Shown in pieces: positions 8,819 to 17,607 of a stretch of DNA of 33,104 nucleotides. Position 1 is the first letter of the stretch. Every line of letters begins with the position of its first letter. A program made the translations under genes and the position numbers. Source of the DNA: Clostridia bacterium. Its GTDB lineage: Bacteria > Bacillota > Clostridia > TANB77 > UBA1234. Location of the stretch: the NCBI GenBank assembly GCA_017469465.1, contig JAFUGH010000053.1:1-33104 (forward strand), given 5' to 3'. The notes beneath the pieces were generated by a model. The model made no database searches, was not told the origin of the DNA, and saw only the letters and a program-made list of their open reading frames with translations.

Positions 8819-9664
8819 TTATTCTCCACTTGATTGAGTTGCTACTGCATTTTGAGTTGTTATTTTGCTTGTTGACGAACTAAAGTCGTAAATTTCAAAT
8901 CGATACAAAAATGCAAACATTTCTGAATATGTCATATTTTTCTTTAGCCATAATGAATTACTATAGCCTCTTAAAACTTGTGCTTCATTAAATGACCTTA
9001 TAATGCTGTCTGAAGTTGAAGACGAATTTGAAAGTAAATTATGCATTAATACTAGGAATGACTCTCTTGTAATATCACTTCCACACATAGGCAAAATGCC
9101 ATATGTTAACGAGCTAGCATATTTTGTATTTCTCAAATTATAAAGTTCATTATTTTTATATTGTTTTTCAATCTTCGAATTTTCAGACAAAAGCATAGCA
9201 GCTCTATATTTTGCTAAGTCAAAATACAAATTCAAATTTTTCAAATCATCTCTATATAAATATGCTGAATACTCTTGTATTTGAGTTTTGCCATGTTCAA
9301 TTAATTCACTAACTATTCTATATTGTTGTGGACTCAATTGTGTAACATTAGTCCCAATATTAGAATTGATATCTTTTATCAATCCGTTGATTGTTCCATT
9401 ATATATTCCATCCACATATAAATTTTGCACAACCCTACCTGAAGGTAATACATCCTTCATTTTCAAATACTTTAAAATAACATTGTAGTAATCCGAAAGA
9501 GTTACATCACTATTAAGTTGTGATTGTGTTTTTATTGATGTCAAGTCTTTACTTAAAGCCCATTCATACCCTGGTGTTCCCCACCATGCTGCAAAGCAAC
9601 TTGTACCCATAAACATCGTAGAAACAATTATATAACAAATTAATAATCTGATAATTTTTTTCAT
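8819..9664 (-). CDS. Secreted SLH-like protein heading the pilus operon
   Basis: 281 aa with a signal peptide (MKKIIRLLICYIIVSTMFMG ... CFA). The C-terminal half has degenerate S-layer-homology patterns: DITRESFLVLMHNLLS, then LRGYSNSLWLKKNMTYSEMF AFLYRF, which resemble the G(Y/F).DG.F.P...ITRAEF pattern. The N-terminal part includes DVTLSDYYNVILKYLK, another possible repeat. First gene of the operon, 37 bp before the PilM-PilN gene. A cell-wall-bound collar or anchor for the pilus is a reasonable inference, not shown. Confidence 0.7.
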   Translation of the reverse strand: MKKIIRLLICYIIVSTMFMGTSCFAAWWGTPGYEWALSKDLTSIKTQSQLNSDVTLSDYYNVILKYLKMKDVLPSGRVVQNLYVDGIYNGTINGLIKDINSNIGTNVTQLSPQQYRIVSELIEHGKTQIQEYSAYLYRDDLKNLNLYFDLAKYRAAMLLSENSKIEKQYKNNELYNLRNTKYASSLTYGILPMCGSDITRESFLVLMHNLLSNSSSTSDSIIRSFNEAQVLRGYSNSLWLKKNMTYSEMFAFLYRFEIYDFSSSTSKITTQNAVATQSSGE

Positions 9665-9694
9665 TTTTTCACACCTTTACAATATTCTCTTCCT

Positions 9695-9705
9695 AGTATA
9701 CCAAA
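9695..9705 (-). promoter_or_regulatory. Possible extended -10 promoter of the pilus operon
   Basis: Minus strand reads TTTGG then TATACT (9695-9700), an extended -10 form about 30 bp before the SLH-like gene. I see no good -35 hexamer at the right distance. Confidence 0.4.
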
Positions 9706-9954
9706 ACTTAGAAATTAGTATACATTTGTTGCCAAAAAACAATTTCCAAAAACTTCAAATTTAAACTACTATTAGTTTATCTATTTATCGTATATTTTGC
9801 AATAATTGTTACGTAAAATTAATAATGTTGTAACATAAATGTAATAATTGCGATAGGAATGGTTAAAAAGCCCAAAAGACTTACGGATATGCAAGTTTTG
9901 ATTCTTATTATCCTTTCACAAATCCTGATTTATAATTTTCCTTTACCATTTTAA
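9706..9954. other. AT-rich intergenic stretch, nothing identified
   Basis: About 250 bp between the pilus operon and the hairpin after ileS. No open frame, tRNA or clear riboswitch seen. Confidence 0.5.
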
Positions 9955-10014
9955 TAGCGCACACTATGTAATTACACCAAATACACAATTGGTTGTAACA
10001 CATAATGTGCGCTA
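9955..10014. repeat. 60-bp imperfect palindrome after ileS
   Basis: Two arms of about 26 nt (TAGCGCACA... and ...TGTGCGCTA) surround a short loop; the outer nine base pairs are perfect. It lies 19 bp after the ileS stop. No T-run follows on either strand, so it is not a classical terminator; it could be an mRNA 3'-end stabiliser or a REP-type element. Confidence 0.7.
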
Positions 10015-10032
10015 TATCACTTCGTTTCAATA

Positions 10033-13000
10033 TTAAATTTTTCTGATAAGTTTTACTAATATTTTTTCGCCATTAATATCTAATTCTGTTTCTCCTTCAC
10101 CCTCTTCTATAATATCTGCTAATACTTCATCAGAAATTTCTGCTTTGTTTTTTTCAATTATTTTTGAAAGTTTCTCATTCCCTGAATAATACATTTCAAT
10201 GTGATTTTGAACTTCAAAATCAGAATCTTTTCTTAAATTTTGAATCTTAGAAATTAATTCTCTGACAAATCCTTCTTCAATTAATTCATCATTTAATTCA
10301 ATATCTAGCACAACAATTGTATCTTGTTCTTGCATTGAAATATATTTTTCCGATTTTGCTGTTTCAATCAATAAGTCTTCTTCTACAAGTTCTACTTTAG
10401 CATCTCCAATTTCAAGAAGCACTTTACCATTTGACTTAAGTTCTTTTACAAAAGCTGTGCCGTCACCTGTTCTAAGCATTTGATTAATTGTTGGAAGAAT
10501 TGCTCCAAACTTTGGACCTACCGTCTTTAAATTTGGTTTTACATTGTAAGAAACATATTCACTAGCATTATTCGTAAATTCTAATTCTTTAACATTAAGT
10601 TCTTCTTTGATAATATAGTGGAATGATTCATCTAAATTCTTTTTCGATTCTACAATTGCTTTCGCTAAAACTTGTCTATTTTTCATGCCAGAAACATTTC
10701 TACATGCTCTTCCTAAAGTAACAATTTCTAGTACAGTATCCATATTTTGTTCTAATCTTGCATCAATATATTCTTCATTAGCAACTGGAAAATCGCAAAG
10801 GTGAATGCTTTCCGGAGCATCCTTATCCAGATTTGTTACTAAATTTTGATATATTTCTTCCGTCATAAATGGTACAAATGGTGCACTTACTTTTGCAAGT
10901 GTCACTAAACAAGTATATAGTGTCATGTAAGCATTAATTTTGTCTTGTTCCATTCCATTTGCCCAGAATCTATCTCTTGAACGTCTTACATACCAGTTAC
11001 TTAATTCATCTGTAAAATCTTGAATTAATCTAGCACTTTCTGTTACTTTATAATCCGTCATTAATTCATCAACTGATTTTACTAATGTATTTAATTTTGA
11101 TAATGCCCATTTATCCATTTGAGATAATTTATCATATTCCAGTTTGTAATTTAAAGGATTGAAGTCATCTATATCTGCATATAGAACATAGAACGCATAG
11201 GTATTCCAAAATGTTCCTATGAATTTTCTTTGGTATTCACTTATTCCTTCTGGATAAAATCTTGTTGGAAGCCAAGGAGAACTACTTGCACAAAAATACC
11301 ATCTAACTGCATCCGCACCTTGGTTATCCAAAACAGACCATGGATCAACAACATTTCCTTTATGCTTTGACATTTTTTGTCCATCTTTATCTTGAACATG
11401 TCCCAATACCAAACAATTTTCAAATGGAGATTGATCAAATAATAATGTTGATATTGCCATTAGTGTATAGAACCATCCTCTTGTTTGGTCTATTGCTTCA
11501 CTGATAAATTGTGCTGGGAAACGTTTTTTAAATAAATCTTGGTTTTCAAATGGATAGTGATATTGTGCAAATGGCATTGAACCAGAATCAAACCAACAGT
11601 CGATTACATATGGAACTCTATGCATTTCTTTTCCACATTTTTCGCATGTCATTGTTAGTGGGTCTAAATATGGTTTGTGTAGTTCTATGTCTTCTGGTAC
11701 ATCTTTACATTTTGCTCTTAACTCTTCTCTACTTCCAATTACCTCATGGTGACCACATTCGCATTCCCATACTGGAAGTGGTGTTCCCCAATATCTAGAA
11801 CGAGAAAGTCCCCAATCTATAACATTTTCCAAGAAATTTCCAAATCTACCGTCTTTAATATTTTCTGGCATCCAATTTACTGTATTGTTGTTTGCTACTA
11901 GTCTGTCACGAAGTGCTGACATCTTGATAAACCACGTATCAATTGCATAGTAAAGAAGTGGCGTATCACATCTCCAGCAGAATGGATATGAGTGCTCAAA
12001 TGGTAATGCTGCAAATAGCAAACCTCTTTCCTTTAAATCATCTAGTACTAGTTTATCCGCATCCTTTACAAATGTACCAGCCCATTTACCAGTTTCTTTA
12101 CTCATGTTACCTTGTTCATCTACTAATTGAACAAATGGCAAGTCGTTATTTTTACCCACTCTCGAGTCATCTTCACCAAATGCAGGAGCAATGTGAACAA
12201 CACCTGTACCATCTGTTAAAGTAACATATTCATCCGATACGATATACCATGCTTTTTTCTCTGGATTGACAAAATGATATAATGGCTCATACTCTGTGCC
12301 ATATAGTTCGTCACCTAACCATTTTTGTAGCACTTCAAATTCGCCATCTAATACACTTGATGCTAATGCTTCTGCTAAAATATAATTCAATCCATCTGCT
12401 GCTTTTACTTTTACGTATGTCTCTTTTGGATTAACACAAAGTGCTACGTTAGAAGGTAACGTCCATGGTGTTGTCGTCCACGCTAAGATATATGTGTTTT
12501 CTTCATTCTTTACTTTAAATCTTGCAATACAAGATGTTTCTTTCACATCTTTATATCCTTGAGCAACTTCATGTGAAGAAAGTGATGTTCCACATCTTGG
12601 ACAATATGGAACTATCTTGTGTCCTTTATATAATAATCCTTTTTTGTCAATTTCTTTTAAAGCCCACCATTCTGATTCTATGTAATTATCTTCATACGTA
12701 ACATATGGATCATCCATGTCAGCCCAGAAACCAACTCTGTCACTCATCTCTTCCCATTCATGCTTATATTTCCAAACACTTTCTTTACATTTTTTGATAA
12801 ATGGTTCTACTCCATATTCTTCAATTTGTGGTTTACCATTAATTCCAAGCATTTTTTCAACTTCTAATTCGACAGGAAGACCATGTGTATCCCAACCGGC
12901 TTTTCTTGGGACTTGATATCCTTTCATTGTCCAAAACCTAGGAATGACATCTTTAAATACCCTTGTTTCAATATGACCTATATGTGGCTTACCATTTGCT

Positions 13001-13146
13001 GTTGGTGGTCCATCATAAAACATAAATTGCGGATGACCTTCTCTCGTTTTTAAGCTTTTCTTAAAAATTTCGTTTTTCTTCCAAAATTCAATTACTTCTT
13101 TTTCTCTGTCTACAAAATTTAAATTCGTTGAAACTTTTTTGTACAT
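10033..13146 (-). CDS. ileS: Isoleucyl-tRNA synthetase
   Basis: Charges tRNA-Ile with isoleucine in the cytoplasm. Start ATG 13146 (MYKKVSTNLNFVDRE), after GGGAGA; 1,037 aa. Class I signatures: GKPHIGH (HIGH box) near residue 55 and DGQKMSKHKGNVVDP (KMSKS loop). Zinc-type cysteines (CPRCG, CEKCG) and the large C-terminal domain are present. The sequence style around KMSKHKGN is that of the long, eukaryote-like IleS2 group, which tends to be less sensitive to mupirocin; sensitivity here is not shown. Expression is controlled by the isoleucine T-box upstream. No in-frame CGG was found in over 1,000 codons. Confidence 0.98.
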   Translation of the reverse strand: MYKKVSTNLNFVDREKEVIEFWKKNEIFKKSLKTREGHPQFMFYDGPPTANGKPHIGHIETRVFKDVIPRFWTMKGYQVPRKAGWDTHGLPVELEVEKMLGINGKPQIEEYGVEPFIKKCKESVWKYKHEWEEMSDRVGFWADMDDPYVTYEDNYIESEWWALKEIDKKGLLYKGHKIVPYCPRCGTSLSSHEVAQGYKDVKETSCIARFKVKNEENTYILAWTTTPWTLPSNVALCVNPKETYVKVKAADGLNYILAEALASSVLDGEFEVLQKWLGDELYGTEYEPLYHFVNPEKKAWYIVSDEYVTLTDGTGVVHIAPAFGEDDSRVGKNNDLPFVQLVDEQGNMSKETGKWAGTFVKDADKLVLDDLKERGLLFAALPFEHSYPFCWRCDTPLLYYAIDTWFIKMSALRDRLVANNNTVNWMPENIKDGRFGNFLENVIDWGLSRSRYWGTPLPVWECECGHHEVIGSREELRAKCKDVPEDIELHKPYLDPLTMTCEKCGKEMHRVPYVIDCWFDSGSMPFAQYHYPFENQDLFKKRFPAQFISEAIDQTRGWFYTLMAISTLLFDQSPFENCLVLGHVQDKDGQKMSKHKGNVVDPWSVLDNQGADAVRWYFCASSSPWLPTRFYPEGISEYQRKFIGTFWNTYAFYVLYADIDDFNPLNYKLEYDKLSQMDKWALSKLNTLVKSVDELMTDYKVTESARLIQDFTDELSNWYVRRSRDRFWANGMEQDKINAYMTLYTCLVTLAKVSAPFVPFMTEEIYQNLVTNLDKDAPESIHLCDFPVANEEYIDARLEQNMDTVLEIVTLGRACRNVSGMKNRQVLAKAIVESKKNLDESFHYIIKEELNVKELEFTNNASEYVSYNVKPNLKTVGPKFGAILPTINQMLRTGDGTAFVKELKSNGKVLLEIGDAKVELVEEDLLIETAKSEKYISMQEQDTIVVLDIELNDELIEEGFVRELISKIQNLRKDSDFEVQNHIEMYYSGNEKLSKIIEKNKAEISDEVLADIIEEGEGETELDINGEKILVKLIRKI

Positions 13147-13351
13147 TTTTTTCTCCCTTCTTGTGATAAGCAAATCTAATATAATGGCGAGCACAATTCA
13201 CCGCTACATTTGTTCCGTTTGTGTGTGCCAAAAACTTCGTATTGAAACTTTGAGCAGCACACTTTGCACGTCGTTACGGTCCGAGCAACCATCACAATAA
13301 GAAAAATGAAAATTTAAAAATCAAAAATTTCTATAACTTTCCTATTGTATC
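13147..13351 (-). other. ileS 5' leader between T-box terminator and gene
   Basis: About 200 nt of untranslated RNA after the T-box terminator. It contains one 26-bp palindromic repeat (13183-13208) and small inverted repeats; no open frame of note. RBS GGGAGA just before ATG 13146. Confidence 0.6.
13183..13208 (-). repeat. 26-bp palindromic repeat, copy 1
   Basis: Plus strand AATGGCGAGC...CCGCTACA. Aligns without gaps to copies at 13465, 13500, 13622 and 14216. Lies in the ileS leader. Confidence 0.7.
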
Positions 13352-13355
13352 AAAA

Positions 13356-13389
13356 AGCGCTTTGTCCTCAATATTTCGGACAAAGCGCT
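13356..13389 (-). terminator. T-box intrinsic terminator
   Basis: Perfect 12-bp stem AGCGCTTTGTCC / GGACAAAGCGCT with a 10-nt loop, followed on the minus strand by TTTTT. Confidence 0.9.
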
Positions 13390-13464
13390 AAAACTTTGCT
13401 ATACCACCTACATACTATCATATGAGCTCTCTATAACGTGAGAAATCCGTTAATGCTTACTTTT

Positions 13465-13490
13465 TATGGCGAACGCTGTTCGCCACTACG
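13465..13490 (-). repeat. 26-bp palindromic repeat, copy 2
   Basis: TATGGCGAACGCTGTTCGCC then ACTACG: near-perfect palindrome TGGCGAAC/GTTCGCCA. Inside the T-box domain, between the specifier stem and the antiterminator. Confidence 0.75.
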
Positions 13491-13499
13491 ATTTTGCGA

Positions 13500-13525
13500 C
13501 ATAGCAGACACAGTTCACCACTACG
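13500..13525 (-). repeat. 26-bp palindromic repeat, copy 3
   Basis: CATAGCAGACACAGTTCACC then ACTACG; diverged copy, ten bases from copy 2, same orientation. Confidence 0.65.
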
Positions 13526-13621
13526 GATTGAACCCTTACTTTCAGCATTAAAACTCAGAGGTGATTTTCGAACATACTCTATACTACCAAATTTCCACCA
13601 TCATTGGCTCTCTATTCGTAT

Positions 13622-13647
13622 CATGGCGAACGCAACTCGCCTTTACA
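13622..13647 (-). repeat. 26-bp palindromic repeat, copy 4
   Basis: CATGGCGAACGCAACTCGCC then TTTACA. Lies in the T-box stem I region, enclosed by CGTAT/ATACG pairing. Confidence 0.6.
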
Positions 13648-13693
13648 TACGTCTACTCTCCTCATCAACGTTTTTATTTTTCAACTGTATGTT

Positions 13694-13721
13694 ATTATAT
13701 CATAAAATCTAAGTTTGTAAA
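13694..13721 (-). promoter_or_regulatory. ileS promoter
   Basis: Minus strand TTTACA (13716-13721), 16-nt spacer, TATAAT (13694-13699), placing the RNA start near 13687, just before the T-box. It follows the stop of the PH-domain gene closely. Confidence 0.75.
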
Positions 13722-13734
13722 TACATAATTTTAA

Positions 13735-14133
13735 TTATTTTCTTGGATCTTCGGGATGTGGCATATTGCCGTTACGTCCTATAAATTCACTGGTAGATAC
13801 GCCTGCTTTTTTACGAGATTCTTCAACTTGATTTGATATCAAGTCTTTTACTCGCATTACATCTTTTATATTCACAATGTCAAATTCAGGTGTACTACTG
13901 TCTGAAGAACACACATGTATCGTACCAAGTCCTTGTATTCTTTGCCAAAAGTTACGTCTTACTGTAAAGTCTCTAATTCGATAAAGCCTTGTCTCATCAT
14001 ATCTTTTATTCAATACTCCTGTGCTGACTATCAAGGTGTCTTCTTTTAAAATATATTCAGTAAAAGTCCATGGTAAGCCCAATGCATTTCTTTTTCTTGC
14101 TTTCCACAAATAATCAACGGTAACTGTTCCCAT
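13735..14133 (-). CDS. Bacterial PH-domain (YdbS/YdbT-like, DUF304) protein
   Basis: 132 aa from ATG 14133, with GGGAGA seven bases upstream; an upstream in-frame ATG at 14169 lacks this. The sequence YILKEDTLIVSTGVLNKRYD followed by ETRLYRIRDFTVRRNFWQRI and LGTIHVCSSDSSTPEFDI is the typical bacterial pleckstrin-homology pattern of DUF304 proteins. No transmembrane helix, unlike many relatives; the C-terminus is short, charged and proline-containing. Cellular role unknown. It lies between RNase J and ileS with its own flanking sequences. Confidence 0.8.
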   Translation of the reverse strand: MGTVTVDYLWKARKRNALGLPWTFTEYILKEDTLIVSTGVLNKRYDETRLYRIRDFTVRRNFWQRIQGLGTIHVCSSDSSTPEFDIVNIKDVMRVKDLISNQVEESRKKAGVSTSEFIGRNGNMPHPEDPRK

Positions 14134-14215
14134 ATTCTTCTCTCCCTTATTATTTATTCTAAGTATCATTTTAAAATTTTTTATATAATTTTGTCAACTA
14201 CTATTAATTAAAAAA

Positions 14216-14241
14216 TATGGAGCACACTGTGCTCCTCTACG
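14216..14241 (-). repeat. 26-bp palindromic repeat, copy 5
   Basis: TATGGAGCACACTGTGCTCC then TCTACG; the arms changed together (GGAGCAC/GTGCTCC), so pairing is preserved relative to copy 2. Located between rnj and the PH-domain gene. Confidence 0.75.
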
Positions 14242-14296
14242 AAAAAACATGAACCTTTCTATTCATAAAGAAGTAACGTATACTCCATAAAATATA

Positions 14297-16345
14297 TTAT
14301 ATTTCTGAAATAATTGGAATAATCATCGGATTTCTCTTGGTTTTTACATAAACAAAATCATGAAGTGTATCTTTAATTGTATTCTTGATTGTAGACCAAT
14401 CTTTCGTTCCGTTTTCTTCAAATTTAGCTAAATCTTTACTAATTTCACTTCTCATTTCATCCATTAAGTCTTCTGATTCCCTCACATAGACGAAACCTCT
14501 TGAAATTAAATCAGGCCCTGCTAAAATTTTACCTGTTTTCTTATCCATAGCGATAACAACGATGATTAATCCATCTTGTGATAAATGTTGTCTATCACGA
14601 AGAACAATGTTTCCAACATCACCAACACCAAGACCATCTATAAATACTCTTCCTGCAGGAACACTACCAGTGATTTTGCAATAATTTTTGTCTATTTCTA
14701 ATACTTTACCATTTTGTAAAAATGCAATGTTTTCTTCAGGTATTCCCACTCTTTGTGCTGTTTCTGCGTGAGTTCTTAAATGTCTATATTCTCCATGTAC
14801 TGGTATAAAATATTTTGGCTTTACTAAGGATAAAATTAACTTTTGTTCCTCTTTACATGCGTGTCCAGAAACATGAATATCTGCTAATGCATGATACACA
14901 ACTTCTACACCTAATTTGTATAAATCATCTATCACATTAGAAACTAACTTTTCATTACCAGGAATTGGCGAAGCAGATAAGATGACTAAGTCTTCACTAT
15001 TGAGAGTTACTTGTCTATGAGAACCTGCTGCCATTCTTGAAAGCCCAGCCATTGTTTCTCCTTGACTTCCTGTTGTAATAATAACCAATCTATCTGGTGT
15101 ATAATCATCAATTTCATCAATGTCAATTAGCATTCCTTCTGGAATATTTAAATATCCTAAGTCTTTCGCTACTGTCATAACATTTAGCATACTTCTTCCG
15201 CAAATTGCCAATTTCCTATTATTCTTTTCTGCCGAATATACAATTTGTTGAACTCTGTGAACATTGGATGCAAATGTAGCAACAATGATTCTTTTCTTGC
15301 AATCTGCAAATATCTTGTCAAACACTTTTCCAACAGTACTTTCAGACATTGTAAAACCTTCTCTTTCTGAGTTTGTACTATCAGACATTAATGCTAATAC
15401 CCCTTGTGTTCCAAGTTCTGCAAGTCTAGCAAAGTCCATTACTTTTCCATCAATTGGCGTAAAGTCAACTTTAAAGTCACCTGTGTGTACAATGGTTCCT
15501 ACCGGCGTATGAATTGCAACCATTACTGAATCTGCAATGCTATGTGTTGATTGAATAAATTCAATTTTAAAGGACTTTCCAAGTTGTATCACGTCACCAG
15601 CTTTTACGCACTTCATTTCTGTTCCTCTAACTAATTTATGTTCTTCAAGCTTAGTCTTAATTAATCCCAACGTAAGTTGAGTAGCATAGATTGGTACATT
15701 TAGTTCTTTTAAAACATAAGGAATTGCACCAATATGATCTTCATGTCCATGAGTGATTACCATTGCCTTAAGTTTATTTTTATTCTTTTCTAAATAAGTA
15801 ATATCAGGTATTACCAAGTCTACTCCTAGTAAATCGTCTTCTGGAAAAGCAACACCACAATCTAGTAAAAACATTTCATTGCCATATTCAAAAACTGTCA
15901 TATTTTTACCAACTTCTTCTAGACCACCTAATGGAATAATTTTTAATTTTTCTCTTTTTAACGAATGTCCATCTATGTTGTTTACCCTTTTAGAAAGAAC
16001 TGGCTTTATTTCTTTTTTACTTGTATCTAATTCTTCCGTTTCTAGTTTATTATTAGCAATACCTTTTCTTGCTTTTCTTGTCAACTTTTCTTGCTCATTT
16101 TTCGCTAATTCTATGATAGTTGTTTCTTTACGATAAGTGTTTCTTTTTCTCATTCCTGTCTTGTTTGAATCACTTTTGACCTCGACCACTTCATTTTTTT
16201 CTTCCATACTTTTAACATTATGTGGTTCTACAATCACTTCTGCTTTTGTTCCTTCTATTTTTTTAGAAAACGACTTTTTATTATAATGTCTTTTATATTG
16301 AGGTCTAGTGTTTCTTATCGTTTTCTCATTCATTTCTTCTGTCAA
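14297..16345 (-). CDS. rnj: Ribonuclease J with a long basic N-terminal extension
   Basis: Metallo-beta-lactamase/beta-CASP RNase that degrades and matures RNA. I choose the TTG at 16345 (MTEEMNEKTIRN), which has GGAAGGAG seven bases upstream; the longer frame to 16459 runs into an inverted repeat. This gives 682 aa. Catalytic motifs: THGHEDHIGAIPY, HSIADSV, HTGDFKVDF, SDSTNSE and HVSGHA. RNase J is usually about 555 aa; the extra ~125 residues before KLKIIPLGGLEEVGKN are rich in Lys, Arg and Glu and look disordered, perhaps for RNA or partner binding. The C-terminus KRNPMIIPIISEI is typical. No in-frame CGG found. Confidence 0.95.
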   Translation of the reverse strand: MTEEMNEKTIRNTRPQYKRHYNKKSFSKKIEGTKAEVIVEPHNVKSMEEKNEVVEVKSDSNKTGMRKRNTYRKETTIIELAKNEQEKLTRKARKGIANNKLETEELDTSKKEIKPVLSKRVNNIDGHSLKREKLKIIPLGGLEEVGKNMTVFEYGNEMFLLDCGVAFPEDDLLGVDLVIPDITYLEKNKNKLKAMVITHGHEDHIGAIPYVLKELNVPIYATQLTLGLIKTKLEEHKLVRGTEMKCVKAGDVIQLGKSFKIEFIQSTHSIADSVMVAIHTPVGTIVHTGDFKVDFTPIDGKVMDFARLAELGTQGVLALMSDSTNSEREGFTMSESTVGKVFDKIFADCKKRIIVATFASNVHRVQQIVYSAEKNNRKLAICGRSMLNVMTVAKDLGYLNIPEGMLIDIDEIDDYTPDRLVIITTGSQGETMAGLSRMAAGSHRQVTLNSEDLVILSASPIPGNEKLVSNVIDDLYKLGVEVVYHALADIHVSGHACKEEQKLILSLVKPKYFIPVHGEYRHLRTHAETAQRVGIPEENIAFLQNGKVLEIDKNYCKITGSVPAGRVFIDGLGVGDVGNIVLRDRQHLSQDGLIIVVIAMDKKTGKILAGPDLISRGFVYVRESEDLMDEMRSEISKDLAKFEENGTKDWSTIKNTIKDTLHDFVYVKTKRNPMIIPIISEI

Positions 16346-16363
16346 ATAAATTCTCCTTCCTTT

Positions 16364-16506
16364 TTGCACAACGAACACGTCAATTCGCACAGTGAAACGT
16401 CCTTTGGCTGTGCACATTTTAATAACTTCTATTATTCCCTTTATATTATTTTGGCGCACAACTAATGGACGTCCCCATTGTGCGAATCAACGTCTTCGTT
16501 GTGCAA
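16364..16506. repeat. Large inverted repeat between rnj and the deacetylase gene
   Basis: Left arm 16364-16415 and right arm 16454-16506 are near-matching reverse complements (TTGCACAACGAA, TTCGCACA and ACGTCC blocks in common) around a 38-bp centre. The right arm encodes the last residues and stop of the deacetylase; the left arm abuts the rnj ribosome binding site. Shared words with 28138-28157 suggest a dispersed family. Confidence 0.8.
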
Positions 16507-17505
16507 TCTTACATATTTCATACTTGGAGTTTCTTCCATTTTTTCAAGCCAATAGTATAAATCAAAATCAATTCTCTTATTTCCTCCACTTGCGCGCACT
16601 CTTGGTAAGGAAAGTAAATTTACATTTTCACTATTGGGACTTGATGCTGGTTCTGCTCCAACTAATAAAATAATCTTATTTTCATACTCAACTGAATCAC
16701 AGCTTCCTTTATGTATGTATTCCTTATTATTTTTGGAGTTGATACCATACGGAAGTGCTAGAGAATTCATTTGATATCCTGTTAAGCTCTTTACCATATT
16801 ATTCACTATACCAATTTCTTTTTGAATTTCTTCAATAGAAGCTTTACTAAAATTCACATGAGTATTTGTATGATTGCCGATTTCAAAACCTTCATTAATC
16901 AAATAGTCTAAACGTTCTTTAACAGTACCCTCTCCAGTAAAAATATTTGTGCCATTAATATAAAAAGTCCCATTTAAACCAAAATCAGGATGTTCTTCAT
17001 AAAATTTCTCCATAATTCCAACAGCTGAATTAGGATTTGCAACTAATTTGTCGCCTGATTTTATTAAATTAAACTGTCCATTTGAACCATCATCAAATGT
17101 AAGAATAATGGGAGTACAACCAATTGGTACCTTGATATTATTATTTAAATAGTCGTTAAGACTAATCGTTCGATAGCCTAGAGCATAAAGATACTCTAAA
17201 TCTTTTTTAAAATTATCAAAAGACCTGCAAAATTCATCCGTTTCCACTTCCGAAAACTTATGATACATAGCTATTATTATTTTACCCGATTCATTATACT
17301 TATACACTTCATCTTGTGGTTTTAATAAAACACTTTCTCTTTCTAAATCTCCGCTAAAAAGAAACTTTTTTTCTTCACCACTCATTTGAGAAATGTTGTT
17401 ATCAATACTTTTTTTAGTATCGACATTATTAAGGTTTCCGTTCTTGCAACCAATAATTGGAATTATAACACATATGGCTATTATTGTCAACATAATTTTA
17501 TTCAT
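16462..17505 (-). CDS. Lipoprotein polysaccharide deacetylase (NodB domain)
   Basis: 347 aa from ATG 17505 after GGGGGG. Signal peptide with lipobox IIGC near residue 20, so a membrane-anchored lipoprotein. NodB homology domain: IIAMYHKFSEVETDEF, the metal-binding TFDDG motif (ILTFDDGSNGQF), GNHTNTH with the zinc histidines, and ALPYGINS. It probably removes acetyl groups from peptidoglycan or another extracellular polysaccharide. The last ~14 residues (RLHNEDVDSHNGDVH) and the TAG lie inside an inverted-repeat arm, so the original C-terminus seems to have been replaced. Substrate not determined by sequence. Confidence 0.9.
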   Translation of the reverse strand: MNKIMLTIIAICVIIPIIGCKNGNLNNVDTKKSIDNNISQMSGEEKKFLFSGDLERESVLLKPQDEVYKYNESGKIIIAMYHKFSEVETDEFCRSFDNFKKDLEYLYALGYRTISLNDYLNNNIKVPIGCTPIILTFDDGSNGQFNLIKSGDKLVANPNSAVGIMEKFYEEHPDFGLNGTFYINGTNIFTGEGTVKERLDYLINEGFEIGNHTNTHVNFSKASIEEIQKEIGIVNNMVKSLTGYQMNSLALPYGINSKNNKEYIHKGSCDSVEYENKIILLVGAEPASSPNSENVNLLSLPRVRASGGNKRIDFDLYYWLEKMEETPSMKYVRLHNEDVDSHNGDVH

Positions 17506-17553
17506 AGTTTTCCCCCCATTTTTCATATTTCAAAGAATCCTTTAAATGACAAA

Positions 17554-17579
17554 GGAATACCCTGTTTTCAGGGTATTCC
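17554..17579 (-). terminator. Terminator after the SPFH gene
   Basis: Perfect 11-bp stem GGAATACCCTG/CAGGGTATTCC with a 4-nt loop, followed by TTTGTCATTT on the minus strand. Confidence 0.75.
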
Positions 17580-17607
17580 AAAACATCTTTTAGCAATATT
17601 TATATTA

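Larger units (their letters stand above)
13352..13687 (-). promoter_or_regulatory. Isoleucine T-box riboswitch of ileS
   Basis: Senses uncharged tRNA-Ile. On the minus strand: GATGAGGAGAGTAGACG (T-box start and AGTA turn, about 13652-13668), the distal-loop pattern AGAGAGCC ... GGTGGAAA, the specifier ATC (Ile, 13563-13565) within GAAAATCACCTCTGAG, and the antiterminator core AGGTGGTATAGC near 13397-13408, whose TGGT can pair with the ACCA end of tRNA-Ile. A strong terminator (13356-13389) ends the domain. Uncharged tRNA would favour antitermination. Two or three of the 26-bp palindromic repeats lie inside the T-box domain. Confidence 0.9.

Noticed and set aside
9955-10014. Long palindrome as the ileS terminator
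   Set aside because: No T-run follows it on the minus strand.
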